Positions 1 through 9,457 of a stretch of 64,000 nt of DNA are shown in pieces. Numbering within the stretch: position 1 is the first letter of the stretch; the number at the start of each line of letters is the position of its first letter. The DNA is from Massilia sp. METH4 (GTDB lineage: Bacteria > Pseudomonadota > Gammaproteobacteria > Burkholderiales > Burkholderiaceae_D). The notes under the pieces were generated by a model. That model saw only the letters and a program-made list of their open reading frames with translations. It did no database searches and had not been told where the DNA came from. The translations under genes were made by a program, and so were the position numbers. Location of the stretch: NCBI RefSeq assembly GCF_037094685.1, contig NZ_CP146614.1:2914001-2978000 (forward strand), in the 5' to 3' direction.

Positions 1-191
1 TCGGTATCTGGATCGGCATCCAGACGTTCATCAACATGGGAGTGAATTTGGGCCTGTTGCCCACCAAGGGATTGACCTTGCCGCTGATGAGCTACGGCGG
101 CACGGGTGTGCTCGTGAACTGCCTCGGCCTCGCGATCCTGCTGCGGATCGATTACGAGAACCGGGTCCTGATGCGGGGCGGACGAGTATGA
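1..191 (+). CDS. ftsW: Cell division protein FtsW, C-terminal fragment
   Basis: The first complete codon is at position 3 and the reading frame runs 62 codons to a TGA at 189-191. The fragment reads through the motif [14 protein letters not shown], typical of the last membrane segments of SEDS-family FtsW/RodA proteins, and ends in a short basic tail ([12 protein letters not shown]). FtsW is the septal peptidoglycan glycosyltransferase of the inner membrane. Its position directly before murG is the standard dcw-cluster order, and the stop codon overlaps the murG start as ATGA. The 5' end lies outside the window. Confidence 0.95.
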   Translation, partial: GIWIGIQTFINMGVNLGLLPTKGLTLPLMSYGGTGVLVNCLGLAILLRIDYENRVLMRGGRV

Positions 192-1303
192 ATATGCAAA
201 CGACCGCGCAAGCTACCGCGCAAACGGGCGCGAAAATGAAGAGGCTCGTGATCATGGCGGCCGGCACGGGCGGCCACATCTTCCCCGGCCTCGCGATCGC
301 GCAGACGATGCGCGCGCGCGGCTGGGAAGTGAGCTGGCTGGGCACGTCGCATGGCATGGAAGGCGACCTGGTGCCCAAGGCCGGGGTGATGATGGACGTG
401 ATCCATTTCTCCGGCATGCGCGGCAAGGGCCTCGGCCACACGATTTCCGGCGCGTTCAAGATGCTCAAGGCGTTCCGGGACTGTTACGGGATACTGAAGC
501 GCCGCAAGCCCGACGCCGTGCTGGGCATGGGCGGCTACGTGACGGTGCCCGGCGGGATGATGACGAAGCTGCGCAACGTGCCGCTGGTGCTCGTCAATGC
601 CGACGCGGCGCTGCTGCTGTCGAACAAGACCCTGGCGCCGGTGGCCTCGAAAGTGTGCTTCGGCTTCCCGGCCGACTTCGGCCGCGCCGCCGGCAAGGCT
701 GTCGTGACCGGCAACCCGGTGCGCAAGGAAATCCTCGACCTGCCGGCACCGGAGCAGCGCTTCGCCGGCCGCGAAGGCCCGCTGCGCGTGCTCGTCGTGG
801 GTGGCAGCCTGGGTGCCAAGGCGCTGAACGATGCGCTGCCGGCCGCGCTGGCCCTGCTCCCGGCTGCCGAACGCCCCCTGGTGACGCACCAGTCGGGCAA
901 GAAGAACATCGATGCCCTGCGCGCCGGCTACGCGCAGGCGGGCGTGCAGGCGAACGTGGTCGACTTCATCGACGACATGGCGGGCGCCTACGCGCAGGCC
1001 GACGTGGTGATCTGCCGCGCCGGCGCGATCACGGTTTCCGAACTGACGGCGGCCGGCGTTGCCAGCGTGCTGGTGCCGCTGGTGGCATCGACGACGAGCC
1101 ACCAGCGCGACAACGCGCAATGGATGGCGAAACAGAACGCGGCGATCCACCTGCCGCAGAGCGAACTGAGCGCGCAGAGCATGGCGGCGCTGCTGCAAAC
1201 GCTCACGCGCGAGCGCTGCCGTTCGATGGCGGTGGCGGCGCACGCGGTGGGCAAGCGCGACGCGAACGACGCGATCGCACAAGTACTCGAACAACTGGCA
1301 TAG
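188..1303 (+). CDS. murG: UDP-GlcNAc:lipid I N-acetylglucosaminyltransferase MurG
   Basis: MurG adds GlcNAc to lipid I to make lipid II at the cytoplasmic face of the inner membrane. The 371-residue product has the GT28 N-terminal glycine loop [11 protein letters not shown] (about residues 24-34), the second glycine loop [11 protein letters not shown] (about 205) and the donor-binding segment [10 protein letters not shown] (about 277). The start at 188 overlaps the ftsW stop (ATGA), suggesting translational coupling. An in-frame ATG at 236 would give a protein starting [14 protein letters not shown], closer to typical family N-termini, so the first 16 residues are uncertain. Confidence 0.97.
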   Translation: MNMQTTAQATAQTGAKMKRLVIMAAGTGGHIFPGLAIAQTMRARGWEVSWLGTSHGMEGDLVPKAGVMMDVIHFSGMRGKGLGHTISGAFKMLKAFRDCYGILKRRKPDAVLGMGGYVTVPGGMMTKLRNVPLVLVNADAALLLSNKTLAPVASKVCFGFPADFGRAAGKAVVTGNPVRKEILDLPAPEQRFAGREGPLRVLVVGGSLGAKALNDALPAALALLPAAERPLVTHQSGKKNIDALRAGYAQAGVQANVVDFIDDMAGAYAQADVVICRAGAITVSELTAAGVASVLVPLVASTTSHQRDNAQWMAKQNAAIHLPQSELSAQSMAALLQTLTRERCRSMAVAAHAVGKRDANDAIAQVLEQLA

Positions 1304-1319
1304 ACGAACCAATATAACA

Positions 1320-2714
1320 ATGCAACACAAGGTAAAGAACATTCACTTCGTCGGCATCGGCGGCAGCGGCATGAGCGGCATCGCCGAGGTGCTGGTCACG
1401 CTCGGCTACAACGTCAGCGGCTCCGACCTGGGCAGCAATGCGGTCACCCAGCGCCTGGCGGACATGGGCGCAAAGGTATTCCAGGGCCACGCGGCCGAAT
1501 ACATCGGCGAAGCCGACGCGGTGGTCACGTCCACCGCTGTCGCCGCCGACAACCCGGAAGTGCTGGCCGCCCGCGCGAAAAAGATCCCGATCGTGCCGCG
1601 CGCCGTCATGCTGGGTGAGCTGATGCGCCTGAAGCGCGGCATCGCCATCGCCGGCACGCACGGCAAGACCACGACCACGTCGCTGGTCGCTTCCGTGCTG
1701 TACCAGGGCGGCCTCGATCCCACGTTCGTGATCGGCGGCCGGCTCACCGCGGCCGGCGCCAACGCCAAGCTGGGCTCGGGCGAGTACCTGGTGGCCGAGG
1801 CGGATGAATCGGACGCGTCGTTCCTGAACCTGGCGCCGATGATCGAGGTGATCACGAACATCGATGCCGACCACATGGACACCTACGAGCACGATTTCGA
1901 AAAGCTGAAACAGGCATTCGTGCACTTCACGCACCGCCTGCCGTTCTATGGCCGCGCCATGCTGTGCATCGACGATCCGCACGTGCGCAGCATCCTGCCG
2001 CAGGTGACCAAGCCCGTCACCACCTACGGCTTCGCCGACGACGCCGAAGTGCGCGCGGTGAACGCGCGTGCGGTCGGCACGCAGATGCACTTCACGGTGC
2101 TGCAGGAAGGCTTCCCCGACCTGGACATCGTGCTGAACCAGCCCGGCATGCACAATGTGCAGAACGCCTGCTCGGCCGTGGCGATCGCGCGGGAGATCGG
2201 CGTCGAGGACAGCGCCACGCAGGCCGGCCTGGCCGGCTTTGCCGGCGTGGGCCGCCGCTTCACGAAGTACGGTGACGTGGCCATTCCGGGCGGCGGAACC
2301 TTCACGCTGGTGGACGACTTCGGCCACCACCCTGTCGAGACGGAAGTAACGCTGGCCGCCGCGCGCGCCGCCTATCCCGGCCGCCGCCTCGTGCTGGCGT
2401 TCCAGCCGCACCGCTACACCCGCACGCGCGACCTGTTCGAGGACTTCGCCCGCGTGCTGTCGGTGGTGGACGTGCTGGTGCTGGTCGAGGTGTACCCGGC
2501 AGGCGAGGCGCCGATCGTCGGTGCCGACGGCCGCTCCCTGGTGCGCGCGATCCGCGCGCGCGGCAAGACGGAACCGGTGTTCGTCGAAACGATCGGCGAG
2601 GTGCCGGAAACGATCATGAACGTGGTGCGCGACGGCGACGTCGTGCTCACGATGGGCGCTGGCGCAATCAGCGGCGTTCCGGGCAAACTCATTCATTACG
2701 GAGCATCGGCATGA
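1320..2714 (+). CDS. murC: UDP-N-acetylmuramate--L-alanine ligase MurC
   Basis: MurC is the cytoplasmic ATP-dependent ligase that adds the first peptide residue, L-alanine, to UDP-MurNAc. The 464-residue product shows the N-terminal Rossmann motif [12 protein letters not shown] (residues 9-20), the Mur-ligase P-loop GTHGKTTTT (about 112-120), and the C-terminal segment DDFGHHPVE (about 332) that is characteristic of MurC. It lies 16 nt after murG and overlaps the ddl start by ATGA. No strong Shine-Dalgarno is visible before its ATG, consistent with read-through translation within the operon. Confidence 0.98.
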   Translation: MQHKVKNIHFVGIGGSGMSGIAEVLVTLGYNVSGSDLGSNAVTQRLADMGAKVFQGHAAEYIGEADAVVTSTAVAADNPEVLAARAKKIPIVPRAVMLGELMRLKRGIAIAGTHGKTTTTSLVASVLYQGGLDPTFVIGGRLTAAGANAKLGSGEYLVAEADESDASFLNLAPMIEVITNIDADHMDTYEHDFEKLKQAFVHFTHRLPFYGRAMLCIDDPHVRSILPQVTKPVTTYGFADDAEVRAVNARAVGTQMHFTVLQEGFPDLDIVLNQPGMHNVQNACSAVAIAREIGVEDSATQAGLAGFAGVGRRFTKYGDVAIPGGGTFTLVDDFGHHPVETEVTLAAARAAYPGRRLVLAFQPHRYTRTRDLFEDFARVLSVVDVLVLVEVYPAGEAPIVGADGRSLVRAIRARGKTEPVFVETIGEVPETIMNVVRDGDVVLTMGAGAISGVPGKLIHYGASA

Positions 2715-3667
2715 GCATCGCGAAGGAAGAAGCGCAATCGTTCGGCAAGGTCGGCGTGCTGTTCGGCGGCCGCTCCGCCGAGCGCGACGTCTCCATCATG
2801 TCCGGCACAGGCGTGCTGCAGGCGCTGCAAAGCCAGGGCATCGACGCCCACGCGTTCGATCCGGGCCAGCGCTCGCTGGCCGAACTGGCGGCCGAGAAGT
2901 TCGACCGCGTGTTCATCGCGCTGCACGGCCGCTACGGCGAGGATGGCACGCTGCAGGGCGCGCTGGAACTGCTGGGCATTCCCTACACGGGCAGCGGCGT
3001 GATGGCCAGCGCGATGGCGATGGACAAGATCACCACCAAGATCCTGTGGCTGAAGGCAGGCTTGCCCACGCCCGAATACGCGGTGCTGCATGACGACAGC
3101 GACCTGGCGGCGGTTGCCGCGAAGCTGGGCCTGCCGCTGATCGTCAAGCCGCCGCACGAAGGTTCGTCGATCGGTTTCTCGAAAGTGGAAGCGCTGGAAG
3201 AATTCGCGGGCGCATATGCCAAGTGCGCGCCGCTGGACGATTCCGTGCTGGCCGAGTCGTTCGTGGCAGGCCGCGAATTCACCGTGGCCGTGCTGGGCAC
3301 GGGTGCCGGCGCCCGCGCGCTGCCGGTGGTGGAGATCGTGGCGCCGAAGGGCAACTACGATTACCAGAACAAGTACTTCACCGACGACGTCCAGTACTTC
3401 TGCCCACCGCAGCTCGACGAGGCGATCCAGGCCGAGATGCGCCGCATCGCCGTGGAAGCCTATCGCACGCTGGACTGCGAAGGCTGGGCGCGCATCGACG
3501 TGCTGCTGCGCGAGAGCGACAACCGCCCGTTCCTGCTGGAGGCGAACACCTCGCCCGGTATGACGAGCCACTCGCTGGTGCCGATGGCCGCTCGCGCGGA
3601 AGGCATGTCGTACGAGGCGCTGTGCGTGGAAATCCTGCGCTCGGCGCGGCTCAAGACCAAGGGATAA
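2711..3667 (+). CDS. ddlB: D-alanine--D-alanine ligase
   Basis: This ATP-grasp enzyme makes the D-Ala-D-Ala dipeptide for the peptidoglycan stem. At 318 residues it is the short DdlB type normally found in dcw clusters. Visible motifs are [12 protein letters not shown] near the N-terminus, [10 protein letters not shown] (substrate binding), [10 protein letters not shown] (ATP-grasp loop) and [13 protein letters not shown] near the C-terminus (Mg2+ ligands and the family signature). The ATG overlaps the murC stop, and ftsQ follows after 7 nt. Confidence 0.98.
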   Translation: MSIAKEEAQSFGKVGVLFGGRSAERDVSIMSGTGVLQALQSQGIDAHAFDPGQRSLAELAAEKFDRVFIALHGRYGEDGTLQGALELLGIPYTGSGVMASAMAMDKITTKILWLKAGLPTPEYAVLHDDSDLAAVAAKLGLPLIVKPPHEGSSIGFSKVEALEEFAGAYAKCAPLDDSVLAESFVAGREFTVAVLGTGAGARALPVVEIVAPKGNYDYQNKYFTDDVQYFCPPQLDEAIQAEMRRIAVEAYRTLDCEGWARIDVLLRESDNRPFLLEANTSPGMTSHSLVPMAARAEGMSYEALCVEILRSARLKTKG

Positions 3668-3674
3668 GACAGCA

Positions 3675-4436
3675 ATGTGGCACGACGCGAAAGCCTTGAA
3701 CGCAACCGCCAGCACGATCTTCGCGCTGGTGTTTGGCGTTTGCGTCGCCGCCGGCATCTGGTGGATCGCGCACCGGCCGATCTTCGACCTGCGCACGATC
3801 CGCGTGGAAGCGATGGAGCGCGCCGAACTGCGGCACGTAAACCTGCTCACGCTGAGGAACGGCACGCAGGGGCGCATCCGCGGCAACTTCTTCACGGCGA
3901 ACCTGGAACAGGTGCGCCAGGTGTTCGAGGCGGTGCCGTGGGTGCGCCGCGCCACGGTGCGGCGCGAATGGCCGAACCAGCTGATCGTGGAAGTGGAAGA
4001 GCACGAGGCGCTGGGTACCTGGGGCGAGGATGGCCGGCTGCTGTCGGTGAAGGGCGATGTGTTTACGGCCAACCTGGCCGAGGCCGAAGAGGATCACGAG
4101 CTGCCGCAGTTCTCCGGACCGGATGGCAGCGAGAAGGAAGTGCTGTCGCGCTATGCCGAGCTGCGCAAGTGGTTCGCGCCGGCGAAGCTGGTGCCGGCGG
4201 GGCTGGCCCTGTCGGGCCGCTATGCGTGGACGGTCACGCTGGACAACGGTGCCGTGGTGGCGCTGGGCCGCGAGCAGACGCCCACGATGCTGAAGGAGCG
4301 CGTGGCGCGCCTGGTGTCGGTGTGGCCGCAGCTGGCTGCGCGCGTGCCCGATATCGAAACGATCGATATGCGCTACCAGAACGGCCTGGCGCTGTCGGCA
4401 ACTGGATTGAAGATACCGGCCGAAAAGAAGAAGTAG
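3675..4436 (+). CDS. ftsQ: Cell division protein FtsQ
   Basis: FtsQ is the bitopic inner-membrane divisome protein that bridges early and late division proteins through FtsB and FtsL. The 253-residue product has a short cytoplasmic N-terminus, one membrane helix (about residues 13-34, IFALVFGVCVAAGIWWIA), a POTRA domain with the typical VRRATVRREWPNQLIVEVEEH strand-turn region (about 96-116), and the FtsQ C-terminal domain. Position between ddl and ftsA is the universal order. The tail ends in a lysine run. Confidence 0.96.
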   Translation: MWHDAKALNATASTIFALVFGVCVAAGIWWIAHRPIFDLRTIRVEAMERAELRHVNLLTLRNGTQGRIRGNFFTANLEQVRQVFEAVPWVRRATVRREWPNQLIVEVEEHEALGTWGEDGRLLSVKGDVFTANLAEAEEDHELPQFSGPDGSEKEVLSRYAELRKWFAPAKLVPAGLALSGRYAWTVTLDNGAVVALGREQTPTMLKERVARLVSVWPQLAARVPDIETIDMRYQNGLALSATGLKIPAEKKK

Positions 4437-4470
4437 GCCAAGTAGTACAACGAATACATACGAGCAGATA

Positions 4471-5703
4471 ATGACAAAAGACGCGAAAAACCTGATCGTC
4501 GGCCTCGACATCGGCACCTCGAAGGTGGTGGCCGTGGTGGCCGAGGTGATGGGCGATGGCCGCCACGAAGTGATCGGGCTGGGACAGCACGAATCGAAGG
4601 GCCTCAAGAAGGGCGTGGTGGTGAACATCGAAGCGACCGTGGAATCCATCCAGCGTGCCCTCGAGGAAGCGGAGCTGATGGCCGACTGCAAGATCCGCAA
4701 TGTGTATGCGGGCATCGCGGGCAGCCATATCCGCAGCTTCAATTCGAGCGGCATGGTGGCGATCAAGGAAAAGGAGGTCACGGCCACCGACGTGGCGCGC
4801 GTCATCGAAACGGCCAAGGCGGTTAACATCCCCACTGATCAGCAGCTGCTGCACACCGTGCCGCAGGAATTCATCGTGGACAGCCAGGAAGACGTGCGCG
4901 AGCCGATCGGCATGAGCGGCATCCGGCTGGAGGTGAAAGTACATATCGTCACGGGCGCGGTGAGCGCCGTGCAAAACATCGTCAAGTGCGTGCGGCGCTG
5001 CGGGCTCGAGGTCTCGGACCTGATCCTGCAGCCGATGGCATCCGCGGATGCCGTGCTCACGCCGGACGAAAAGGAATTGGGTGTAGTGCTGATCGATATC
5101 GGCGGCGGCACCACCGACGTTGCAGTGTTCTCGGACGGCGCGATCCGCCATACGGCAGTGATCCCGATCGCCGGTGACCAGATCACCAACGACATCGCGA
5201 TGGCCTTGCGGACGCCCACGTCCGAAGCGGAGGAAATTAAGATCCGCTACGGCGTGGCAAAGCAGGTACTGGCGGATCCGGGTGAACACCTGGAAGTGCC
5301 GGGCCTGGGCGACCGCGGCCCCCGCAACCTGTCCCGCCAGGCGCTGGCTGCCGTCATCGAGCCGCGCGTGGAGGAACTGTTCGCCATGGTGCACCAGGTG
5401 GTGCGCGAGTCCGGATACGAGGGCGTGCTCTCGTCCGGCATCGTGCTGACCGGCGGCTCCTCGATCATGCCAGGCATGGTCGAAATGGCGGAGGACATCT
5501 TCCTGAAACCGGCGCGCCTCGGCACGCCGGACTATCGCGGCCAGCTGGCCGACGTGGTGCGCAGCCCCCGCTACGCCACCGTGCTCGGCCTGCTGCTGGA
5601 GGCGAAGAAGCAGTATCTGCGCGGGCACATCGTGACGCGCCAGGACGGGTCCGTGAAGGCGGTCTGGCAACGCATGAAGGAATGGTTCCTCGGGAATTTC
5701 TGA
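4471..5703 (+). CDS. ftsA: Cell division protein FtsA
   Basis: FtsA is the actin-like ATPase that anchors FtsZ to the membrane. The 410-residue product has the phosphate-1 loop GLDIGTSKVVAVV (about residues 11-23), the phosphate-2 loop IDIGGGTTDVAVF (about 206-218), the adenosine motif VLTGGSSIMPG near residue 325, and a C-terminal amphipathic helix (VWQRMKEWFLGNF) that acts as the membrane-targeting sequence. The Shine-Dalgarno before its ATG is weak. Confidence 0.98.
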   Translation: MTKDAKNLIVGLDIGTSKVVAVVAEVMGDGRHEVIGLGQHESKGLKKGVVVNIEATVESIQRALEEAELMADCKIRNVYAGIAGSHIRSFNSSGMVAIKEKEVTATDVARVIETAKAVNIPTDQQLLHTVPQEFIVDSQEDVREPIGMSGIRLEVKVHIVTGAVSAVQNIVKCVRRCGLEVSDLILQPMASADAVLTPDEKELGVVLIDIGGGTTDVAVFSDGAIRHTAVIPIAGDQITNDIAMALRTPTSEAEEIKIRYGVAKQVLADPGEHLEVPGLGDRGPRNLSRQALAAVIEPRVEELFAMVHQVVRESGYEGVLSSGIVLTGGSSIMPGMVEMAEDIFLKPARLGTPDYRGQLADVVRSPRYATVLGLLLEAKKQYLRGHIVTRQDGSVKAVWQRMKEWFLGNF

Positions 5704-5823
5704 GGACACAGTAGAAACCAGGGTCGAGTAATTTTAAAATATTCGCGGTCGTCAAGCCCGGTCCTTCTACCGATAAGCAAGGGCTGGCAATTGAAGGGCG
5801 CATTCTTCTTCTAGGAGCACATC

Positions 5824-7032
5824 ATGGAGTTCGATATGGTCGATAACGCATCACTGGGAACGGTGATCAAAGTGGTCGGTGTGGGCGGCGCGGGCGGTAA
5901 CGCGGTGCAGCACATGATCAACAAGGGCATGAGCGGCGTGGAATTCATCGCCGCCAATACGGATGCCCAGGCGTTGTCGGCTTCCAAGGCCGACAACATC
6001 ATCCAGATCGGCGAGACCGGCCTGGGCGCGGGCATGAAGCCCGACGTCGGCCGCAAGCTGGCCGAGGAATCGCGCAACCGCATCGAGGATGCGCTGCGCG
6101 GTGCGCACATGGTGTTCATCGCCGCCGGCATGGGCGGCGGCACCGGCACCGGCGCCGCCCCGATCGTCGCGGAAGTGGCGAAGTCGCTGGGCGCGCTGAC
6201 CGTGGCCGTGGTCTCCAAGCCGTTCTCGCACGAAGGCCAGAAGTGCATGGAGATCGCCGAAGAAGGCCTGGAGCAGCTGTCGCAGAACGTCGACTCGCTG
6301 ATCGTGATCCTGAACGAGAAGCTCGAAGAGATCTACGAGGATGAATCGCTGATCGAATGGCTGCAGCATGCCGACGACGTGCTGAACAACGCGGTCGCCG
6401 GCATCGCCGAGATCATCAACGTGCCGGGCCACATCAACGTCGACTTCAACGACGTGAAGACGATCATGGGCGAGCAGGGCAAGGCCATGATGGGCACCGC
6501 CGTCGCTTCCGGCGTGGACCGCGCGCGCATCGCCGCGGAACAGGCCGTGGCATCGCCGCTGCTGGACGGCATCGACCTGTCCGGCGCGCGCGGCGTGCTG
6601 GTCAACGTGACCGCGAGCCGTGGCCTGAAGGGCAAGGAAATCAAGGAAGTCATGGCTGCCGTGCGCGCCTTCGCCGCGCCGGACGCATCGATCGCACAGG
6701 GCATCGCTTACGACGATTCGATGGGCGATGCGATCCGCGTCACCGTGGTGGCCACGGGCCTGGGCAAGAACAAGAAGCACGTGCAGTTGGTGCCGCAGCA
6801 GATGCTGCGCACGGGCACCCACAACAACCCTTTGAACCCGCAGGCTGGCCTGGCCGGTGCCACCGGTTCCGTGACGATGGGCGCGGGCGTGGCCGGCGGC
6901 CACTCGTTCGAAGGCATGAAGGCGCCGGCCGTATGGCGCCGCGAATCGGCTTCCGAGCAGGTGCGCGCGATGGAAAAGAACGGCATGGAAACCTACGACA
7001 TCCCGGCCTTCCTGCGCAAGCAGGCCGACTGA
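5824..7032 (+). CDS. ftsZ: Cell division GTPase FtsZ
   Basis: FtsZ is the tubulin-like GTPase that forms the Z ring. The 402-residue product has the N-terminal nucleotide site VVGVGGAGGNAV, the tubulin signature GGGTGTGAAP (about residues 104-113), the T7 synergy-loop region DFNDVKTIM, a variable linker, and the conserved C-terminal peptide YDIPAFLRKQAD that binds FtsA and other partners. It has an AGGAG at 5813-5817. The 120-nt gap after ftsA contains an AT-rich patch (taattttaaaatattc) that could hold an extra ftsZ promoter. Confidence 0.99.
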   Translation: MEFDMVDNASLGTVIKVVGVGGAGGNAVQHMINKGMSGVEFIAANTDAQALSASKADNIIQIGETGLGAGMKPDVGRKLAEESRNRIEDALRGAHMVFIAAGMGGGTGTGAAPIVAEVAKSLGALTVAVVSKPFSHEGQKCMEIAEEGLEQLSQNVDSLIVILNEKLEEIYEDESLIEWLQHADDVLNNAVAGIAEIINVPGHINVDFNDVKTIMGEQGKAMMGTAVASGVDRARIAAEQAVASPLLDGIDLSGARGVLVNVTASRGLKGKEIKEVMAAVRAFAAPDASIAQGIAYDDSMGDAIRVTVVATGLGKNKKHVQLVPQQMLRTGTHNNPLNPQAGLAGATGSVTMGAGVAGGHSFEGMKAPAVWRRESASEQVRAMEKNGMETYDIPAFLRKQAD

Positions 7033-7141
7033 TCGGATTGGATTCGCGGAGTCCTCGCGGGCTCCGTCTTCGCCGGCCTACGTGAGAGGGGCCGGCGCTT
7101 TCGAGCGGGTTCGCTCGCGCTCTGGCATACTGCCGGAGCTG

Positions 7142-7175
7142 CCGCCTCGGGTAGCTGCCCGCGGCGGTTTTTTTT
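7142..7175 (+). terminator. Rho-independent terminator after ftsZ
   Basis: A 10-bp stem (7142-7151 with 7158-7167, one mismatch) with a six-base loop is followed by eight T residues. It ends the dcw operon before the peroxiredoxin gene. Confidence 0.9.
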
Positions 7176-7210
7176 CGCCTAGTTTTTCTGCTTGAGTGAG
7201 GAGTACGAAC

Positions 7211-7714
7211 ATGACCATCAAAATCGGCGATACCCTGCCGGAAGGCACGCTGTCCGAATACATCGAAGTCGAAACCGAAGCCTGCTCGCTGGGCCCCAAC
7301 ACGTTCAACGTGCAAGACCTCGTCAAGGGCAAGAAGATCGCGATCTTCGGCCTGCCGGGCGCCTACACGCCCACCTGCTCGGCCAAGCACGTGCCCGGCT
7401 TCGTGCAGCACGCGGAAGAGTTCAAGGCCAAGGGCGTGGACGAGATCTGGTGCATCGCCGTGAACGACGCGTTCGTGATGGGCGCCTGGGGCCGCGAACA
7501 GAAGTCCACCGGCATCGTGCGCATGATGGCCGACGGTAACGCCGCCTTCACGAAGGCGCTGGGCCTGGATGCCGATTTCTCGAAATTCGGCATGGGTACC
7601 CGCTCGCAGCGCTACTCGATGCTGGTCGAGGATGGTGTCGTCAAGCAGCTGAACATCGAGCAGGGCGGCAAGTTCGAGGTGTCGAACGCGGAGACGCTGC
7701 TGGGCCAGCTGTAA
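7211..7714 (+). CDS. Prx5-type (atypical 2-Cys / type II) peroxiredoxin
   Basis: This cytoplasmic thiol peroxidase reduces H2O2 and organic peroxides. The 167-residue product contains the Prx5 active-site motif GLPGAYTPTCSAKHVPGF, with the peroxidatic Cys at residue 56, and no N-terminal targeting. The start at 7211 is chosen over an in-frame upstream codon at 7196 because GAGGAG sits 7 nt before it and the protein then begins MTIKIGDTLPEG, as usual for the family. The electron donor (glutaredoxin or thioredoxin) cannot be read from the sequence; there is no fused glutaredoxin domain. Terminators flank the gene, so it is probably monocistronic. Confidence 0.95.
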   Translation: MTIKIGDTLPEGTLSEYIEVETEACSLGPNTFNVQDLVKGKKIAIFGLPGAYTPTCSAKHVPGFVQHAEEFKAKGVDEIWCIAVNDAFVMGAWGREQKSTGIVRMMADGNAAFTKALGLDADFSKFGMGTRSQRYSMLVEDGVVKQLNIEQGGKFEVSNAETLLGQL

Positions 7715-7735
7715 GCAGACTGAGTCGAAGGCAAG

Positions 7736-7758
7736 GCCGCGCATTGCGCGGCTTTTTT
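7736..7758 (+). terminator. Rho-independent terminator of the peroxiredoxin gene
   Basis: A 7-bp GC stem (GCCGCGC / GCGCGGC) with a 3-nt loop is followed by six T residues. It lies between two convergent genes. Confidence 0.9.
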
Positions 7759-7763
7759 ATTGG

Positions 7764-8204
7764 TTACCACCAGCCGCGGTCATTGAGGACCTTGTGTTTG
7801 TAGTAGGACCGATTTGCCATGATGGAGAAAAAGACTGCTCCTCCAAGGTTCACAGGGTTTGGCCGCCGTTTACCTACTTCATTAGACCCAAAATACACGG
7901 TGAAAATTATCGAAATCGCCACCACAGTGAGCGTATACGATAATGCGCGCCGCCACATTCCCTTTGCCAGAAAGTAGAGTGCCCCGAACAGAAACGCCCA
8001 GATGTTGAAGCCCGCCCTCAATCTGTCATCGAACGGAAGAATAAGCATGTTGGCTCGCGTGGAGCCGCCTGCCCGTTCGATCAGAGCGAAGCGGTTTTTC
8101 CAGACCAAAGGCAGTTCGTCGAGCGACGGGGGCAACTTGTGATTACAGCTGAAGCAACCGGAGACGTGGTCTGCCGAGATACCGCAATTTTCGCAGGCAT
8201 GCAT
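7764..8204 (-). CDS. DUF2628 membrane protein with N-terminal Cys motif (paralogue 1)
   Basis: This 146-residue protein is of unknown function. The N-terminus carries two Cys pairs (CENCG and CFSCN) resembling a small zinc ribbon. A linker with LVWKNRFALIERAGG follows, then the DUF2628 membrane region: FGALYFLAKGMWRRAL followed by hydrophobic segments at about residues 73-115. The C-terminus has the tail YYKHKVLNDRGWW. The start at 8204 is preferred over 8327 because GGGAG lies a few bases upstream and the Cys motif then begins the protein. It is a clear paralogue of the next minus-strand gene; the two share the WK/RDKF.AIDRAGG segment, FxFLxKGM, and the YYKH..L.D..WW tail. Confidence 0.8.
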   Translation of the reverse strand: MHACENCGISADHVSGCFSCNHKLPPSLDELPLVWKNRFALIERAGGSTRANMLILPFDDRLRAGFNIWAFLFGALYFLAKGMWRRALSYTLTVVAISIIFTVYFGSNEVGKRRPNPVNLGGAVFFSIMANRSYYKHKVLNDRGWW

Positions 8205-8330
8205 GGAAGGCTCCCGACGTTCGCGCCGACCAGCTCGACGCTTCGACATACAGGATAAGGTCTTGCGCACCATGGATATTGCGCTGATGCAATTCCTCGC
8301 TCGATTCCATGCTGGTATGAGACACAAAGC

Positions 8331-8354
8331 AAAAAAGCCCCGGCCGCACCGGGG
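8331..8354 (-). terminator. Terminator between the two DUF2628 genes
   Basis: Read on the minus strand, a CCCCGG/CCGGGG hairpin with a 5-nt loop is followed by six T residues. It ends transcription of the gene at 8385-8843, so the two DUF2628 paralogues probably have separate transcripts. Confidence 0.8.
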
Positions 8355-8384
8355 AAAAGGGGGAAAACAGGGACAATGCGCGGT

Positions 8385-8843
8385 CTACCACCAGCTGTCG
8401 TCGCCGAGCACGGCATGCTTGTAGTAATCCAGATTCGCGCGCCACGCATACACGATCGCGGAGAGGGCCGCGGCCATGTTCTGGGCCAGCTCAGGCGGCA
8501 CATTCAACCGTTCGGCGCACCACAGGAATACGAGCGTCATGGCGACGAGCAGGGCGGTCAGCGCGATGCCACGCTTTACCATGCCTTTGCAAAGGTAGTA
8601 GACGAATCCGAACAGCAGTGCAAACACATTGCAACGGATGCGAATGCGGGCGATGACGGGCAGCTGGTCCAGCTTCGGCAGTTCGACGCCGCCGGCCCGG
8701 TCGATCGCCATGAATTTGTCTCGCCAGACAAGCGGCAGTTTCTGCGGCGCGGCATATTCGAGCGGGACGGCGGGGGTGGGACGGCAAGTGGTGCACAGTG
8801 CACTCGTGATGAAATGCGTGCCGCAGTGCTGGCAAATCGACAT
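8385..8843 (-). CDS. DUF2628 membrane protein with N-terminal Cys motif (paralogue 2)
   Basis: This 152-residue protein has an N-terminal CQHCG...CTTC pair resembling a zinc ribbon, the shared segment LVWRDKFMAIDRAGG, a DUF2628 membrane region (FGFVYYLCKGMVKRG followed by a hydrophobic helix IALTALLVAMTLVFLW) and the tail YYKHAVLGDDSWW. GGAGG precedes the ATG. Function is unknown. Two neighbouring divergent copies suggest an old duplication. The DUF2628 assignment rests on my recognition of the membrane pattern, not on a profile search. Confidence 0.8.
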   Translation of the reverse strand: MSICQHCGTHFITSALCTTCRPTPAVPLEYAAPQKLPLVWRDKFMAIDRAGGVELPKLDQLPVIARIRIRCNVFALLFGFVYYLCKGMVKRGIALTALLVAMTLVFLWCAERLNVPPELAQNMAAALSAIVYAWRANLDYYKHAVLGDDSWW

Positions 8844-9457
8844 AAATCCTCCGTGAATTGATCTTGATGACGGCGCGACTATATCGATCGCGTCCAGTTA
8901 TCAATACGGCAATTGTCAAGAAGGTACTGTAGTTTGCGCAGTGCCAATTTTCCCTGCGGAGTTCTAGAGCACCTCGTCCAATCCGGGCCACCGCGCGTTG
9001 TGCACGCTCAGCCGAGATGGCCGCCGCGCCTGCTACGATCGCGCGCCCATGACAGGCGCTGCGTCTGCCGGGCGGTAAGGCCACCCTCGGCCGTTGCGCC
9101 CCCAAGATCGGATCTGGGCAGTGCGCAGTTCCGCATCCTCCAGCCCATCCGCTATTGGAGCGACAGGGCTTCTCCCGTCGACCACGGCGCGCGCCAAGCA
9201 CGCCATGGTCACACTCAGCTAGGCACCGCGTATGACTACAAGACAGAATGTAGTCGGGGTACACCAGATGTTTCTTTTTTCGTAGCCAAAATACAACTAC
9301 CACGACTCCAAGGGAAAAACGACGCGCTTTTTTGCGTACATGAGCTTTATTTTTGATACAGTTTCGTCAAGCAAAATCTAGTTTTGCTACAAAACGGTTA
9401 AAACGCCGACAGAGCGTGGCCACGGCGACTCTTTTCGCTCACCATTGGAGACAATCA
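8844..9457. other. 614-bp intergenic region, no gene recognised
   Basis: No convincing coding sequence or RNA gene is seen. The left two-thirds is GC-rich and could be decayed coding DNA, but no family is recognisable in any frame. The right end (9320-9440) is AT-rich and is the probable promoter region of the TonB receptor. A dyad GACTACA-N8-TGTAGTC lies at 9234-9255 and could be an operator or a small hairpin. Confidence 0.5.

Noticed and set aside
8913..9356. A 147-codon open frame before the TonB receptor
   Set aside because: No ribosome site, odd composition, and no family resemblance. Decayed coding DNA was considered for 8950-9220 but no source gene could be recognised.
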